Assembly: GCA_020353115.1 (NCBI GenBank)
Contig: CP070687.1
Coordinates: 1,005,076-1,032,353 of the forward strand
Direction: 5' to 3'
From: Bacteroidales bacterium
GTDB taxonomy: Bacteria > Bacteroidota > Bacteroidia > Bacteroidales > VadinHA17
DNA: 27,278 nt
The notes under the pieces were generated by a model that was not told the DNA's origin, made no database searches, and worked only from the letters and a program-made list of their open reading frames with translations. The position numbers and the translations under genes are program-made. This document shows, one piece after another, positions 7,372 through 16,499 of the stretch (its first letter is position 1; every line of letters starts with the position of its first letter).

Positions 7372-8469
7372 ATGGGACTTCAGTGTGGAATAATCGGAAT
7401 AACGAATTCCGGTAAGACAACTATTTTTAACTGTTTTTCAAGTAGCAAAGGTGAGACAACCAGCTATGCATTTACTTCCAGCCGGTCGAATATGGGAATG
7501 ATTTCCGTGCCGGACAAGAGACTGGATGAACTGGTAAAATTGCATCCGGTTGATAAAATCGTACCTGCTACCGTTGAAATTGTGGATATACCGGGTTTAA
7601 CAAAAGGCGCCAGCATGGGTGAAGGAATTGGAAACAAATTCCTTGCAGATATAAGAAATACGGATGCCCTGATCCATGTCCTGCGTTGTTTTGATGATGA
7701 TAATCTGCCTCATATTGACGGAACTGTCGATCCGGTAAGAGATAAGGAAACAATTGAACTGGAACTGCAGATCAAGGATATTGAATCGGTCGATAAAAAG
7801 ATCCAGAAACTGGAAAAAATAGCCAAGTCCGGAGACCAAGAGGCTCGAAAAGGATTAGAGGTACTAAAGGTGTACAAAGACCACCTCGAGGATTTCCAAT
7901 CTGCCAGGTCTGTCCTCCTGGAAGAGGAAGACAGAAAATTCGCCGACGACTTGTTCCTCTTTACTTCAAAACCCGTATTGTACGTTTGTAATGTAGATGA
8001 ATTATCAGCCGTTCGGGGAAATCAGTATGTCGAAAGAGTTCGTGATGCTATAAAAGATGAAGATACAGAAGTTCTGGTTATAGCTGGTGCTCTTGAAGCG
8101 GAGATTGCCGAGTTGGAAGAGGTCAGTGACCGGGAGGAATTCCTTGCCGATGCGGGATTGGAAGAACCGGGGGTGAACAAATTGATCCGGTCTGCGTACA
8201 AGTTGTTGGATCTTCAAACCTTTTTTACTATGAATCCGAAGGAGATCAGGGCATGGACCCTGAAACGGGGAATGAAGGCTCCACAGGCAGCCGGAGTGAT
8301 TCACAGCGATATGGAACGAGGATTTATTAAAGCCGAAGTCATTAAATATGAAGACTTTATTACCTGCGGATCGGAACATAAATGCAGGGAAGCAGGGAAA
8401 TTGCACGTTGAGGGGAAGGACTATGAGGTAAAAGATGGTGATATTTTATATATAAGATTTAACGTTTGA
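7372..8469 (+). CDS. ychF: Redox-regulated ATPase YchF (Obg-like P-loop protein)
   Basis: 365 residues, the usual length. The P-loop is GITNSGKTT (about 8-16), switch II is VDIPGLTKGAS (about 66-77), and the base-recognition motif is NVDE in place of NKxD, the change that gives YchF/OLA1 proteins ATP over GTP preference. A coiled-coil insertion (about 125-190, KKIQKLEKIAKSGDQEARKGLEVL) and a C-terminal TGS domain (about 280-365, LDLQTFFTMNPKEIRAWTL...DGDILYIRFNV) follow. YchF binds ribosomes and is implicated in translation and stress responses; it is cytoplasmic. The start ATG follows a good -7 box. The stop is 5 bp before the carboxypeptidase gene, so read-through transcription is likely although the two products have no obvious link. 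Confidence 0.96.
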   Translation: MGLQCGIIGITNSGKTTIFNCFSSSKGETTSYAFTSSRSNMGMISVPDKRLDELVKLHPVDKIVPATVEIVDIPGLTKGASMGEGIGNKFLADIRNTDALIHVLRCFDDDNLPHIDGTVDPVRDKETIELELQIKDIESVDKKIQKLEKIAKSGDQEARKGLEVLKVYKDHLEDFQSARSVLLEEEDRKFADDLFLFTSKPVLYVCNVDELSAVRGNQYVERVRDAIKDEDTEVLVIAGALEAEIAELEEVSDREEFLADAGLEEPGVNKLIRSAYKLLDLQTFFTMNPKEIRAWTLKRGMKAPQAAGVIHSDMERGFIKAEVIKYEDFITCGSEHKCREAGKLHVEGKDYEVKDGDILYIRFNV

Positions 8470-8474
8470 TTTTC

Positions 8475-11048
8475 ATGGTAAGGAAATCATCTGGCATATT
8501 GATATTCATTGCATTCCGTTTCATATCACTGCTCGCTCAACCAGGGCAGGATCCCAATTTCAATAAAGCAATGGAATTGATTGAAGAGAGAGGTGAGGTA
8601 GATATTGAGTTTATCATTCCATCCGGTTTACATATAAACAATTTTACGAAAATACTTTCCATTTGCACTGTCGAAGATGAATTAGTTACCGCAAATGCTA
8701 ACCTTGAGGAATTTTATCATTTCATCTCATATGAAATTCCTTATTCGGTCATTACACCCCCTTCTGAGAAAGATTTCCCGGCGGGGATGAGTAAAGGATC
8801 CGTATCCGATTGGTCTTCATACCCATCATATGAACAGTATGATTCGGTTATGCACAAGTTTGCTGAAGATTATCCAGCCCTTTGCCGGCTTGATACAATC
8901 GGTCTGAGCGTGGAAGGAAGGCAGTTGCTTGTTGTGAAAATTTCAGATAACGTTATGCTTGATGAAACGGAGCCGGAGTTTATGTACTCGTCAACCATGC
9001 ATGGAAATGAAACAGGAGGATATATCCTGATGCTCCGCCTTATTGACCATTTACTGACATACTATAATATCGACTCCCTGGTTACCCGGCTGGTAAATGA
9101 AACCGAGATATGGATTAATCCGCTTGCCAATCCGGATGGGACTTATGCCGGTGGTAACCATACAGTGGTAGGCTCCACGAGGAGGAATGCCAATTCCGTT
9201 GATCTGAACCGGAATTTCCCGGATCCTGCCGATGGACCACACCCGGATGGTAATGACTACCAGCCTGAAACACAGGCGATGATGGATTTTATTCAGGAAC
9301 GCAGGTTCATATTATCCGCTAATTTTCACTCCGGAGCTGAGGTAGTAAATTATCCATGGGATACATGGTCAACCCGGCATGCAGATGATAATTGGTTCCA
9401 GTTCATATCACACGAATATGCAGATACCGTTCAACAATACAGTTCTTCATATATGACCGGTTTTAACGATGGAATTACCAATGGGTATGACTGGTATTCG
9501 ATTGCTGGTGGCAGACAGGATTATGTGACCTATTTTCATGGCGGGAGGGAGGTTACAATCGAATTGGATAACGATTTTATTACTCCCGAAGAACAACTTG
9601 CAGACCTTTGGGAGTATAATTACCGTTCCCTGCTGAATTATATGGAGCAAAGCCTGTTCGGGATTCATGGGACGGTTACCGATTCGGTAACGGGAGCCCC
9701 GCTGAAAGCCAGGATCGTAGTGCCGGATCATGACGCCGACAGCTCCCATGTTTTCTCAGACTCACTGAGTGGTGAGTATCACAGGCTTATATTTGAAGGG
9801 ACGTATAGGTTACAGGTATCGGCACCGGGATATCATACAAAGGTCCTGGAAGGGATCCTGGTTGAAAACAGGATGGCAACCACAACACCTATCCAACTGG
9901 TTTCAATATATGAAAAGAATTTTCTATCCTTCAGTATTCCAGGGCAAACTGTGCCGTCGGTTATCGACACCATCGAACATACGGTTAGTGTAACCGTTCC
10001 GGAAGGTACCGGTTTAACAGGTTTGACGGCCTCTTTTACCCTTTCTCCCGGAGCTTCCGCCACTATACTTTCAATTCCCCAGGTTAGCGGGATAAGTACC
10101 AACGATTTCACCAATCCCATAACCTATAAAATTACCGGCGGGGACGGGACAACTCAGGACTGGGTGGTAACCGTAACAGCAACCGGTATTGTTATTATTT
10201 CGGATTTTCCATATTCAGAGGATTTTGAGAGCAGTGCGGATTACTGGAAAACCAATGGTACGAATTCATCATGGCAATATGGCATTCCGGCAGGGGCTAC
10301 CATAAATACGGCAGCATCCGGGTCCAATGCATGGATGACAAACCTGTCGGGTGATTATAATGCAAATGAAACTTCGTATGTATACAGCCCGGTTTTTGAT
10401 CTTTCAGGTCTGGATTATCCGGCCGTTGAAATCAAGGTATGGTGGGATAGCGAGGATTTGTTCGATGGTACATGCCTGCAATACTCGGATGACAGCAGCA
10501 AAACCTGGCATACCCTGATGAAATCAACAGATTATTTATGGTATAACCGATCCGATATCGCCACACTCCTCAATATTACCGGATCAGGGAAAGGGTGGTC
10601 GGGTGATGATGCCTTCGGTACAGGAAGCGATGAATGGGTAACGGTCAGGGCTCCAATTACCGGACCCGATAATTTCAGCTTTGTCCGGTTCCGATTTACA
10701 TTTGCTTCGAATGACGACTATCAAAACGACGGCTTTGCGTTCGATGATTTTAAAATTTACAGCGATCCTGTTGCGGGAACGGATTTCTTTGAAGCGGGGA
10801 TTGAGGAAATACTTGTTTACCCGAATCCAGGGAAAGGGATATTCACACTTACAGGAGCCCTCGGGTACAGAACAGATCTGGTTGTTGAGGTGTTGAATCT
10901 TAACGGACGGATCATAATGACCAGAGAATTTCCCGGCACAGAATATCTGAATGAAAGGATCGATCTTTCCTCCTGCCCGAAAGGGATATATTTCCTCCGA
11001 ATTAAAGCTGGAACTCACCTGAAATATCAAAAGATCATCATTCAATAA
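8475..11048 (+). CDS. T9SS-exported M14 zinc carboxypeptidase with DUF5018-like and sorting domains
   Basis: 857 residues from ATG 8475; a TTG three codons upstream overlaps the ychF stop and is less likely. The signal peptide is residues 1-22 (ISLLAQ). The M14 peptidase domain covers about 95-395 and keeps the zinc ligands H176 and E179 (HGNET), the substrate-binding stretch NANSVDLNRNFPD, zinc ligand H285 (NFHSG) and catalytic E363 (VTIELD), so it should be an active metallocarboxypeptidase. A carboxypeptidase-regulatory/CnaB-like domain follows (about 396-475, IHGTVTDSVTGAPLKARI), then a DUF5018-like domain (about 480-573), a MAM/jelly-roll-like domain (about 576-770) and a T9SS type A sorting domain (about 778-857, VYPNPGKGIFTLTG). 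Secretion across the outer membrane and a role in peptide breakdown follow from the families. From about 9900 onward it is homologous to the end of the gene at 1-3555. Confidence 0.93.
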   Translation: MVRKSSGILIFIAFRFISLLAQPGQDPNFNKAMELIEERGEVDIEFIIPSGLHINNFTKILSICTVEDELVTANANLEEFYHFISYEIPYSVITPPSEKDFPAGMSKGSVSDWSSYPSYEQYDSVMHKFAEDYPALCRLDTIGLSVEGRQLLVVKISDNVMLDETEPEFMYSSTMHGNETGGYILMLRLIDHLLTYYNIDSLVTRLVNETEIWINPLANPDGTYAGGNHTVVGSTRRNANSVDLNRNFPDPADGPHPDGNDYQPETQAMMDFIQERRFILSANFHSGAEVVNYPWDTWSTRHADDNWFQFISHEYADTVQQYSSSYMTGFNDGITNGYDWYSIAGGRQDYVTYFHGGREVTIELDNDFITPEEQLADLWEYNYRSLLNYMEQSLFGIHGTVTDSVTGAPLKARIVVPDHDADSSHVFSDSLSGEYHRLIFEGTYRLQVSAPGYHTKVLEGILVENRMATTTPIQLVSIYEKNFLSFSIPGQTVPSVIDTIEHTVSVTVPEGTGLTGLTASFTLSPGASATILSIPQVSGISTNDFTNPITYKITGGDGTTQDWVVTVTATGIVIISDFPYSEDFESSADYWKTNGTNSSWQYGIPAGATINTAASGSNAWMTNLSGDYNANETSYVYSPVFDLSGLDYPAVEIKVWWDSEDLFDGTCLQYSDDSSKTWHTLMKSTDYLWYNRSDIATLLNITGSGKGWSGDDAFGTGSDEWVTVRAPITGPDNFSFVRFRFTFASNDDYQNDGFAFDDFKIYSDPVAGTDFFEAGIEEILVYPNPGKGIFTLTGALGYRTDLVVEVLNLNGRIIMTREFPGTEYLNERIDLSSCPKGIYFLRIKAGTHLKYQKIIIQ

Positions 11049-11386
11049 CTTCCCCACTCACCGTGTGGTTCCAGGGGCCGTCCACCTGCCTGCCTGCAAA
11101 GGCAGGGGCTCACCCGGTGAGTTATTATTTGAAAACGGTCGACCGCTGGGGGGCGGTTTGTGTGAAGGCAGCCGGACCGATTTAAAAGGCCCTGTCAGGT
11201 TTAGATGGAGGAGACGGCACAGACAGTCGACATAGTTTTTATACCCGGGCAGGCAGGGCGACTTCATTTCATTGCGTTTGTAAGTCGCCTTTCAAACGTA
11301 CCAGGTTAATCGACTCACAGAGTCGACCTACATTGAGGACGTGGATGTCTAGGGGAATTACATGAATTACTCCGTGATTTACCAGC
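11049..11386. repeat. Conserved non-coding element, copy B
   Basis: Begins directly after the TAA of the carboxypeptidase gene, just as copy A (3556-3894) does after its own gene. The paired arms are kept: 11056-11068 with 11110-11122, where the copy A G-U pair has become C-G, one pair is lost and one A-T became G-U; GGCGACTT with AAGTCGCC around 11257-11289; TCGACTC at 11310-11316 with GAGTCGA at 11320-11326, followed by CTAC at 11328-11331. A 1-nt deletion relative to copy A turns CGGTCTGACCG into the perfect palindrome CGGTCGACCG. A 69-codon minus-strand frame inside this copy is not kept in copy A. Confidence 0.85.
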
Positions 11387-11483
11387 GCTCCGAAGCTTAC
11401 TATATTGCAGATAAAAAAAAGAGTTATACTGTACGGGTATTCCCGCCACGGTAAAAAAGCCCCATGAATTCATCGTTTGAATA

Positions 11484-11547
11484 GATCAAATGATTATTAT
11501 TCCGGCTTAAGGATTATATTTGCAGATTAATTGCAGATGATTTGATC
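11484..11547 (+). promoter_or_regulatory. Promoter of the phosphatase gene flanked by an inverted repeat
   Basis: TATATTTG at 11515-11522 matches the Bacteroidota -7 box. GATCAAATGAT (11484-11494) and ATGATTTGATC (11537-11547) form an inverted repeat matching at 10 of 11 positions on either side of it; the second arm ends at the base before the start codon. TTGCAGAT occurs twice, 11 bp apart, just after the box. The -33 region is weak. An operator function is inference. Confidence 0.45.
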
Positions 11548-13200
11548 ATGAAGAATCCCTTATTATTCATCCTGACGTTTGGCTTAAGCATTATTGGATT
11601 CAGATCTTTTGCACAAACCACAGCACAGATACCCCCTGAAAAACCAAGGCTTGTTATTCAGATTGTTGTTGACCAGATGCGGTATGATTACATCAACCGC
11701 TACTGGGAGAAATTTGAGGAGGGTGGTTTCAAGCGACTGATTGATGAAGGGACATTTTGTAAGAATGCCAATTTTAATTATCTGTTTACCCAATCCGCAC
11801 CGGGGCATGCTACCATTTCTACCGGCACCACACCGGACCATCATGCCATCGTATCGGACAAATGGTATGTCCGGTTAAAGGATACCATGATCTTCTGCAC
11901 ATTTGATCCGGAAATCCGGCCTGTAGGCGGCAGTTTTGAGAACGGGCGGCATTCACCGACAAATCTTTTATCAACGACAATCGGGGACGAGCTAAGGTTA
12001 TCCACTAATTTCCGTTCCAAAGTATTTTCCATTGCACTCAAGGAACAAACCGCAATATTATCCGGCGGGCATACCTGCAACGGTGCTTTCTGGTATGACG
12101 GGATCACGGGAACCTGGATGTCAAGTTCATACTACCTTGATTCACTTCCTGGCTGGTTAAGTGAATTTAATGAGAAGGCTTTTCCCGATCTGTACCTTGA
12201 CAGGGAGTGGAATACCCTTCTGCCCATTGAAGAATATACCGAGAGCACCAATGATACAACACAATTTGAGGTTGGCTTTGGCAATCGTTCGGTTTTTCCC
12301 TATGATCTTGAAAGAATTAGCAGAATAGGAAGGAATAGGACAGACTATTCCATATTGCTTTCAACTCCGTTCGGAAATACCTTTACCAAGGATCTGGCAT
12401 TGACCATAATTATGGAGGAGGAATTAGGTATCGATGGCTACCCGGATTTATTGAATATTGGATTTTCTTCAACCGATTATATCGGTTTGCGTTTCGGACC
12501 CAGTTCAGTGGAAATTGAGGATACATACATCCGGCTTGATAAGGACATTGCTCATTTACTGCAGTTTATTGATGAATATATTGGAAAGAAGAATGTCCTT
12601 GTTCTGCTTACCTCCGATCATGGTGTTGCAAGGATCCCGGATTACCTGAATGAATCGCGTATACCATCAGGATATTTCAATCGGAATCAGGCTATGTCCC
12701 TGTTAAAAAGTTACCTGAATGTCATCTATGGTAGCGGTGATTGGGTAAGTGCCTACTTTGAACAACAGATCTTTCTCAATCATGTCCTGATTGAGGATTC
12801 AAATATTGATCTGGAGGAGATGCAGACAAGAATCGCACGTTTTATGATCCAGTTCTCAGGCGTTTCCAATGCAATAACATCTTCGACACTCCTGACGACG
12901 AATTTCACCGAAGGAATATTTCATAAAATTCAGAACGGATATCACCAGAAAAGATCCGGTGATATCATTATAAACCTTGAACCGGGATGGGTAGAGGAGA
13001 ATAGCCATTCAACCGGCCATAATTCAGCCTATCCATATGATACCCATGTACCGCTAATATGGTATGGCTGGAAAATCAGCCGAAGTTCTGTTCTCAGACC
13101 GGTTTCCATGACAGATATTGCACCGACTATCGCCTTTTTTCTGAATATATCCCTTCCAACCGCAAGCACCGGCCAGCTGTTAATGGAATTGACCCGTTAA
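11548..13200 (+). CDS. PafA-like alkaline phosphatase family protein
   Basis: 550 residues from ATG 11548, with a signal peptide (about 1-23, ending FRSFAQ). It belongs to the alkaline phosphatase/phosphodiesterase superfamily: the first metal-binding aspartate lies in IVVDQMRYDY (D42), the nucleophile region is FTQSAPGHATISTGTTP, further metal ligands are in TSDHGVAR (D357, H358), and a late histidine lies in STGHNSAYPYDTHVPLIWYG (about H491). Bacteroidota PafA enzymes are periplasmic phosphate-monoester hydrolases with a broad substrate range. By alignment from memory the nucleophile, normally Thr two residues before PGH, is Ser here (about S83). It follows copy B and has its own promoter. 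Substrate is not predictable; phosphomonoesterase is more likely than diesterase. Confidence 0.88.
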   Translation: MKNPLLFILTFGLSIIGFRSFAQTTAQIPPEKPRLVIQIVVDQMRYDYINRYWEKFEEGGFKRLIDEGTFCKNANFNYLFTQSAPGHATISTGTTPDHHAIVSDKWYVRLKDTMIFCTFDPEIRPVGGSFENGRHSPTNLLSTTIGDELRLSTNFRSKVFSIALKEQTAILSGGHTCNGAFWYDGITGTWMSSSYYLDSLPGWLSEFNEKAFPDLYLDREWNTLLPIEEYTESTNDTTQFEVGFGNRSVFPYDLERISRIGRNRTDYSILLSTPFGNTFTKDLALTIIMEEELGIDGYPDLLNIGFSSTDYIGLRFGPSSVEIEDTYIRLDKDIAHLLQFIDEYIGKKNVLVLLTSDHGVARIPDYLNESRIPSGYFNRNQAMSLLKSYLNVIYGSGDWVSAYFEQQIFLNHVLIEDSNIDLEEMQTRIARFMIQFSGVSNAITSSTLLTTNFTEGIFHKIQNGYHQKRSGDIIINLEPGWVEENSHSTGHNSAYPYDTHVPLIWYGWKISRSSVLRPVSMTDIAPTIAFFLNISLPTASTGQLLMELTR

Positions 13201-13376
13201 TAAATGTTGTCTGAAGCCTGTAAGTAAAAACCGATTCCGCATAATTCCATTCGGGATCTATCAGGCTCATAACAAGAGAATTCTAAACACCAGGGAAGAA
13301 TACGTGAAAAGAAAATCCGGGTTAATTCATTATCTTTATCGATGCGTAAAAGATAAATTATAACAGGATTTAACCA
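13201..13376 (+). other. Intergenic gap with weak promoter-like box
   Basis: TATCTTTA at 13331-13338 differs by one base from the -7 box TAnnTTTG, and AGGA lies about 8 nt before the TTG start of the next gene. AGCCTG and CAGGCT near 13218 and 13260 could pair around a smaller CCGA/TCGG stem. No gene is seen. Confidence 0.3.
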
Positions 13377-14495
13377 TTGATTATAAAACGGTCCATAGTA
13401 ACCGGAATCATCATTCTTCTATATTTTCTGCCTGGATATCCCCAGATCCGGCTGTTTAATAGACAAGACCTTCTTGATCAGATCAGGGCAGGCATCGATC
13501 ATATTTATAATTATGAGTTTGAAGCTGCATCCAGCCAGTTTGATGAAGTTGAGAAGGTTATACCCTGGCATCCAGTCATTCCGTTTTTACGCGGCTTTCA
13601 GATTTACTGGGAAGCAAATCCGATCACCCCATACGATGAGCGTTCCGACCTGTTTGTCTCCTATATGGAAGAATCCATTTCAATTGCCCAGTCGATAACA
13701 GAGGAGAATGAAGATGATATTGAAGCCGTATTTTTCGATCTTGCCTCCAATGCAATACTCCTGCTCTATTATGCCGATAACGGTGAAACAGGGAAAGTAC
13801 TCTCCCGGGCCGGGTATACATACCGTTTGATTAAGAAAGGTTTTATTCTACAGGAGGAATTTCCGGAATTTTGCTTTTTCACCGGTGTTTACAATTATTA
13901 CCGGGTGGTTTATCCTGAAATCCATCCGATTTATAAACCGATTTCCTTGTTATTCCCACCGGGCGATAAGGAATATGGCTGGGATCTGCTTACCTGGATC
14001 AAACAAAACTCGGTTTTCCTTCGTGCCGAAGCGATGTATTTCATGTCACACATTGCTATGAGTATGGAAGACGATCCGGGCCTTTCCCAGGAGTTCACCA
14101 GCGAGGTCCTGACAATATTCCCGCAAAATAACTTTTTCAGGGTTAGACACCTCCTTGGGCTGAATTCTGCCGGTAAATACAGGGAGATGGAACAACATGT
14201 CAATATACTCTTGAAACAGGAAGTAAACGACCAGTTTGCCTTGATGGCAGCATTTATCTTCAGGGGGGTAATGGAGGAAAAGCTTCATAGAGATTATATT
14301 TCTGCCAGGGAGTATTACAGGGAAGGATTGAAAATTTGTGAAAAATATGGCGTCCGGGCTGGTAATTATGCTGCCACTGCAAACCTGGGAATCAGCCGGA
14401 TTTACAAATTGCAGGGAAACAACAGGAGGTCAAGGGAATACTGGAAAAAAGCAAGGTCGTTGGCGAAATATGACTATATCCTGAAAGACAGGTAA
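13377..14495 (+). CDS. Exported repeat protein of unknown function (TPR-like)
   Basis: 372 residues beginning with TTG at 13377. A TAA two codons upstream rules out an earlier start, and starting here gives a complete signal peptide (IIKRSIVTGIIILLYFLPGYPQ). The rest is alpha-helical by composition, with blocks such as HIYNYEFEAASSQFDEVEKVIPWHPVIPF near the N-terminus and YISAREYYREGLKICEKYG...NLGISRIYKLQGNNRRSREYWKKA near the C-terminus that resemble degenerate tetratricopeptide repeats. I recognise no catalytic motif. It is probably a periplasmic scaffold or a protein-protein binding factor. It lies between the phosphatase and a second, clearer TPR protein on the same strand; whether the three work together is unknown. 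Confidence 0.78.
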   Translation: MIIKRSIVTGIIILLYFLPGYPQIRLFNRQDLLDQIRAGIDHIYNYEFEAASSQFDEVEKVIPWHPVIPFLRGFQIYWEANPITPYDERSDLFVSYMEESISIAQSITEENEDDIEAVFFDLASNAILLLYYADNGETGKVLSRAGYTYRLIKKGFILQEEFPEFCFFTGVYNYYRVVYPEIHPIYKPISLLFPPGDKEYGWDLLTWIKQNSVFLRAEAMYFMSHIAMSMEDDPGLSQEFTSEVLTIFPQNNFFRVRHLLGLNSAGKYREMEQHVNILLKQEVNDQFALMAAFIFRGVMEEKLHRDYISAREYYREGLKICEKYGVRAGNYAATANLGISRIYKLQGNNRRSREYWKKARSLAKYDYILKDR

Positions 14496-14598
14496 CCGGT
14501 ATTATATACTCATGGTATGATTTTTGGTGAATGGTTGAATGCTGATTAACGGTTTGAAAGAGGTGAAGCAACAATTTTCATAAATTGATACTTCTTTA

Positions 14599-14606
14599 TA
14601 TATTTG
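14599..14606 (+). promoter_or_regulatory. Bacteroidota -7 promoter box for the TPR gene
   Basis: TATATTTG at 14599-14606, followed by GC, matches TAnnTTTG. TTTTCA about 18 nt upstream (14575-14580) may serve as the -33 region. The ATG is 48 nt downstream. Confidence 0.55.
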
Positions 14607-14654
14607 CATCCTTAACAATAATAATAATCAAATTAGTAAGTAACAACGATCGCT

Positions 14655-15629
14655 ATGAAATCTCGGAAACAGGTTAAAATCTGGATTACCATTCTTTTTG
14701 TGGTATTATCTGTATCAGGTTATTCACAAACCAAAAATGACGCAATTGCAGCATATAATGAGGGAGTTCAGCTGTTGAAATCCGATCCGGAGGCTGCGCT
14801 AACCGCATTAAACAGATGCATTGAGATATGTACTTCACTTGGAGAAGAAGGAGATGATACAAAAGTTATGGCTGAGATCCAGATTCCTAAATTGCAGTAT
14901 AGTATTGCAAGAACAGCAATGCAGGCAAAAGAGTATGAGGCAGCTATTGAGAAGTTTACCCTTGCCATTGAATCTGCAGAAAAATACAACGACAACCAGG
15001 TTAAAGGAAGTTCTTTGAAACTGGTTCCTCAGTTGCATTATATTGTGGGGAATAGTTATTCCAAGAATAAAGAATTTGAGAAAGCACTTGAGAATTACGA
15101 AAAGGCAATAGAGTATAACCCGGTATATACCAAAGCCTTCCTGGGTAAAGGGTTGGTTTACCGTGAAACAGGAGATCTTGAAAACATGAAAACGGCTCTT
15201 GATAAGACCATCGAGCTGGGTTTGAATATCAATGATACAAATTCGGTGGAAACGGCTGAACAGGTTATTCGGATCACCTATTTTAATAAGGCTGTAAAAG
15301 CAATTACGGAACAGAGTACGGATGAGGCTGAGGAAGCTTTGAAAACAACTATTGAATATGGGAATAATTCGGTAGATGCATATTATCAGTTGGCAAAGAT
15401 CTATAATGGCAAAAGTAACTGGTCCGATGCGATAGAAATGATCAACAAGGCTATTGAAATAGAAGCAGGTGATGAAACAGTGAAAGCAAAATTATTTTAT
15501 GAACTGGCAACTTCCTATGTTGGACAGGGAGAAACGGACGCTGCCTGTGAAGCCTTTAAAAAAGCTGCCTTCGGAGCTTATGCCGAGAATGCAAATTACC
15601 AGATCGAACATGTCCTGAAATGTAATTAG
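14655..15629 (+). CDS. Exported tetratricopeptide repeat protein
   Basis: 324 residues. The signal peptide is about 1-24 (KIWITILFVVLSVSGYSQ). Tetratricopeptide repeats are clear at several places: EYEAAIEKFTLAIESAEKY (about 96-115), YIVGNSYSKNKEFEKALENYEKAIEYNPVYTKAFLGKGLVYRETGD (about 130-175), and YYQLAKIYNGKSNWSDAIEMINKAIEIE with LFYELATSYVGQGETDAACEAFKKA near the C-terminus. It should sit in the periplasm or on the outer membrane and mediate protein binding; no enzymatic motif is present. It has its own promoter box and a strong terminator 18 bp after the stop, so it is probably transcribed alone. Many similar TPR proteins exist in Bacteroidota and the partner cannot be read from the sequence. 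Confidence 0.88.
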   Translation: MKSRKQVKIWITILFVVLSVSGYSQTKNDAIAAYNEGVQLLKSDPEAALTALNRCIEICTSLGEEGDDTKVMAEIQIPKLQYSIARTAMQAKEYEAAIEKFTLAIESAEKYNDNQVKGSSLKLVPQLHYIVGNSYSKNKEFEKALENYEKAIEYNPVYTKAFLGKGLVYRETGDLENMKTALDKTIELGLNINDTNSVETAEQVIRITYFNKAVKAITEQSTDEAEEALKTTIEYGNNSVDAYYQLAKIYNGKSNWSDAIEMINKAIEIEAGDETVKAKLFYELATSYVGQGETDAACEAFKKAAFGAYAENANYQIEHVLKCN

Positions 15630-15646
15630 AACGACTTTCATTCAAG

Positions 15647-15707
15647 AAAATCCGACAGGTTATCCATTATTGGAGTGCCTTTGCACCCCCGGCCTGTCGG
15701 ATTTTTT
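15647..15707. terminator. Bidirectional Rho-independent terminator between convergent genes
   Basis: AAAATCCGACAGG (15647-15659) pairs perfectly with CCTGTCGGATTTT (15693-15705) and is followed by further T residues. The 33-nt loop holds a second small stem (GTGC/GCAC). The A-run on the left arm lets it act in both directions, ending the TPR gene and the minus-strand GGGPS gene, whose stop codon starts inside the T-run. Confidence 0.88.
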
Positions 15708-16441
15708 TACATCGTATCAGAAGATCTCAGGGATGCGATCTCTTCAAGCTTCAGGGGATCTTTTTCAATGGCATTACCAATTACTATAATATCGGCACCG
15801 GCACGAAAAATCTTCCTCGCATCTTCCTTCTCCCGGATACCTCCTCCAACGATAACAGGAATTCCTACATTTTTCCTGACTTCCCTTATCATTGCTTCCG
15901 GCACATGACATTGTGCCCCGCTTCCTGCTTCAAGATAGATAAGTTTGAAACCCAGCATTTCGGCAGCCAAAGCTGTTGCTACTGCAATATCAACTTTTTC
16001 AGCCGGAATAGGATTCGTACTGCTCATGTATTCTACAGAGGTTGAAATACCGTTTTCAATTAGGAGGTAGGCTGTTGAAATAACCTCGAGATTGCTCTTT
16101 TTCAGCAAAGGAGCAGCAATGATATGGTTTCCGATCAGATAATCCGGATTTCTGCCCGATACAAGGGATAAGAATAATATCGCATCCGCGTTATCCGATA
16201 TCTGTAGCAGGCTGCCGGGGAACAGAACAACCGGGATGGTGGTATTGGTTTTTATCCGGTCAATAATTGGAGTAACAGGATCCGAAATAAGACTGCCGCC
16301 TACAAGAATAAAATCCGTATGTGTCCGGTTTGCATAATGCAGGATCCGGAGTAATGAATGATCATCATATTTGTCCGGATCAATCAGGAGCGCAACCTGT
16401 TTGCAGCTACCGGCCTTGCTTACTATTGAATCATATATCAT
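15707..16441 (-). CDS. Geranylgeranylglyceryl phosphate synthase family protein
   Basis: 244 residues, a TIM barrel of the GGGPS/PcrB family. Visible motifs are VALLIDPDKYDD at the N-terminus (metal/diphosphate-binding aspartates), FILVGGSLI, the glycerol-phosphate binding stretch LIYLEAGSGAQ, and IPVIVGGGIREKEDARK near the C-terminus followed by GADIIVIGNAIEKDP. These enzymes join a long polyprenyl diphosphate to sn-glycerol-1-phosphate, making an ether-lipid precursor. The family is essential in archaea; group II members occur in Bacteroidota, where the downstream product is not well known. Chain length cannot be set without a structural alignment. It is encoded 58 bp after a phosphopantetheinyl transferase on the same strand, presumably one transcript, and ends in the shared terminator. 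Confidence 0.9.
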   Translation of the reverse strand: MIYDSIVSKAGSCKQVALLIDPDKYDDHSLLRILHYANRTHTDFILVGGSLISDPVTPIIDRIKTNTTIPVVLFPGSLLQISDNADAILFLSLVSGRNPDYLIGNHIIAAPLLKKSNLEVISTAYLLIENGISTSVEYMSSTNPIPAEKVDIAVATALAAEMLGFKLIYLEAGSGAQCHVPEAMIREVRKNVGIPVIVGGGIREKEDARKIFRAGADIIVIGNAIEKDPLKLEEIASLRSSDTM

Positions 16442-16499
16442 ATCTCAACTGTCATCATTGCCATCCATGAATCCAATGTACCGTAAAGTGATCTGCAAA

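Noticed and set aside
11058..11267. A 69-codon minus-strand frame in copy B, with its first 40-odd residues also readable in copy A
   Set aside because: A 1-nt indel changes the frame and end in copy A, and the few differences in the shared part are split evenly between silent and replacing changes. No family match is apparent.
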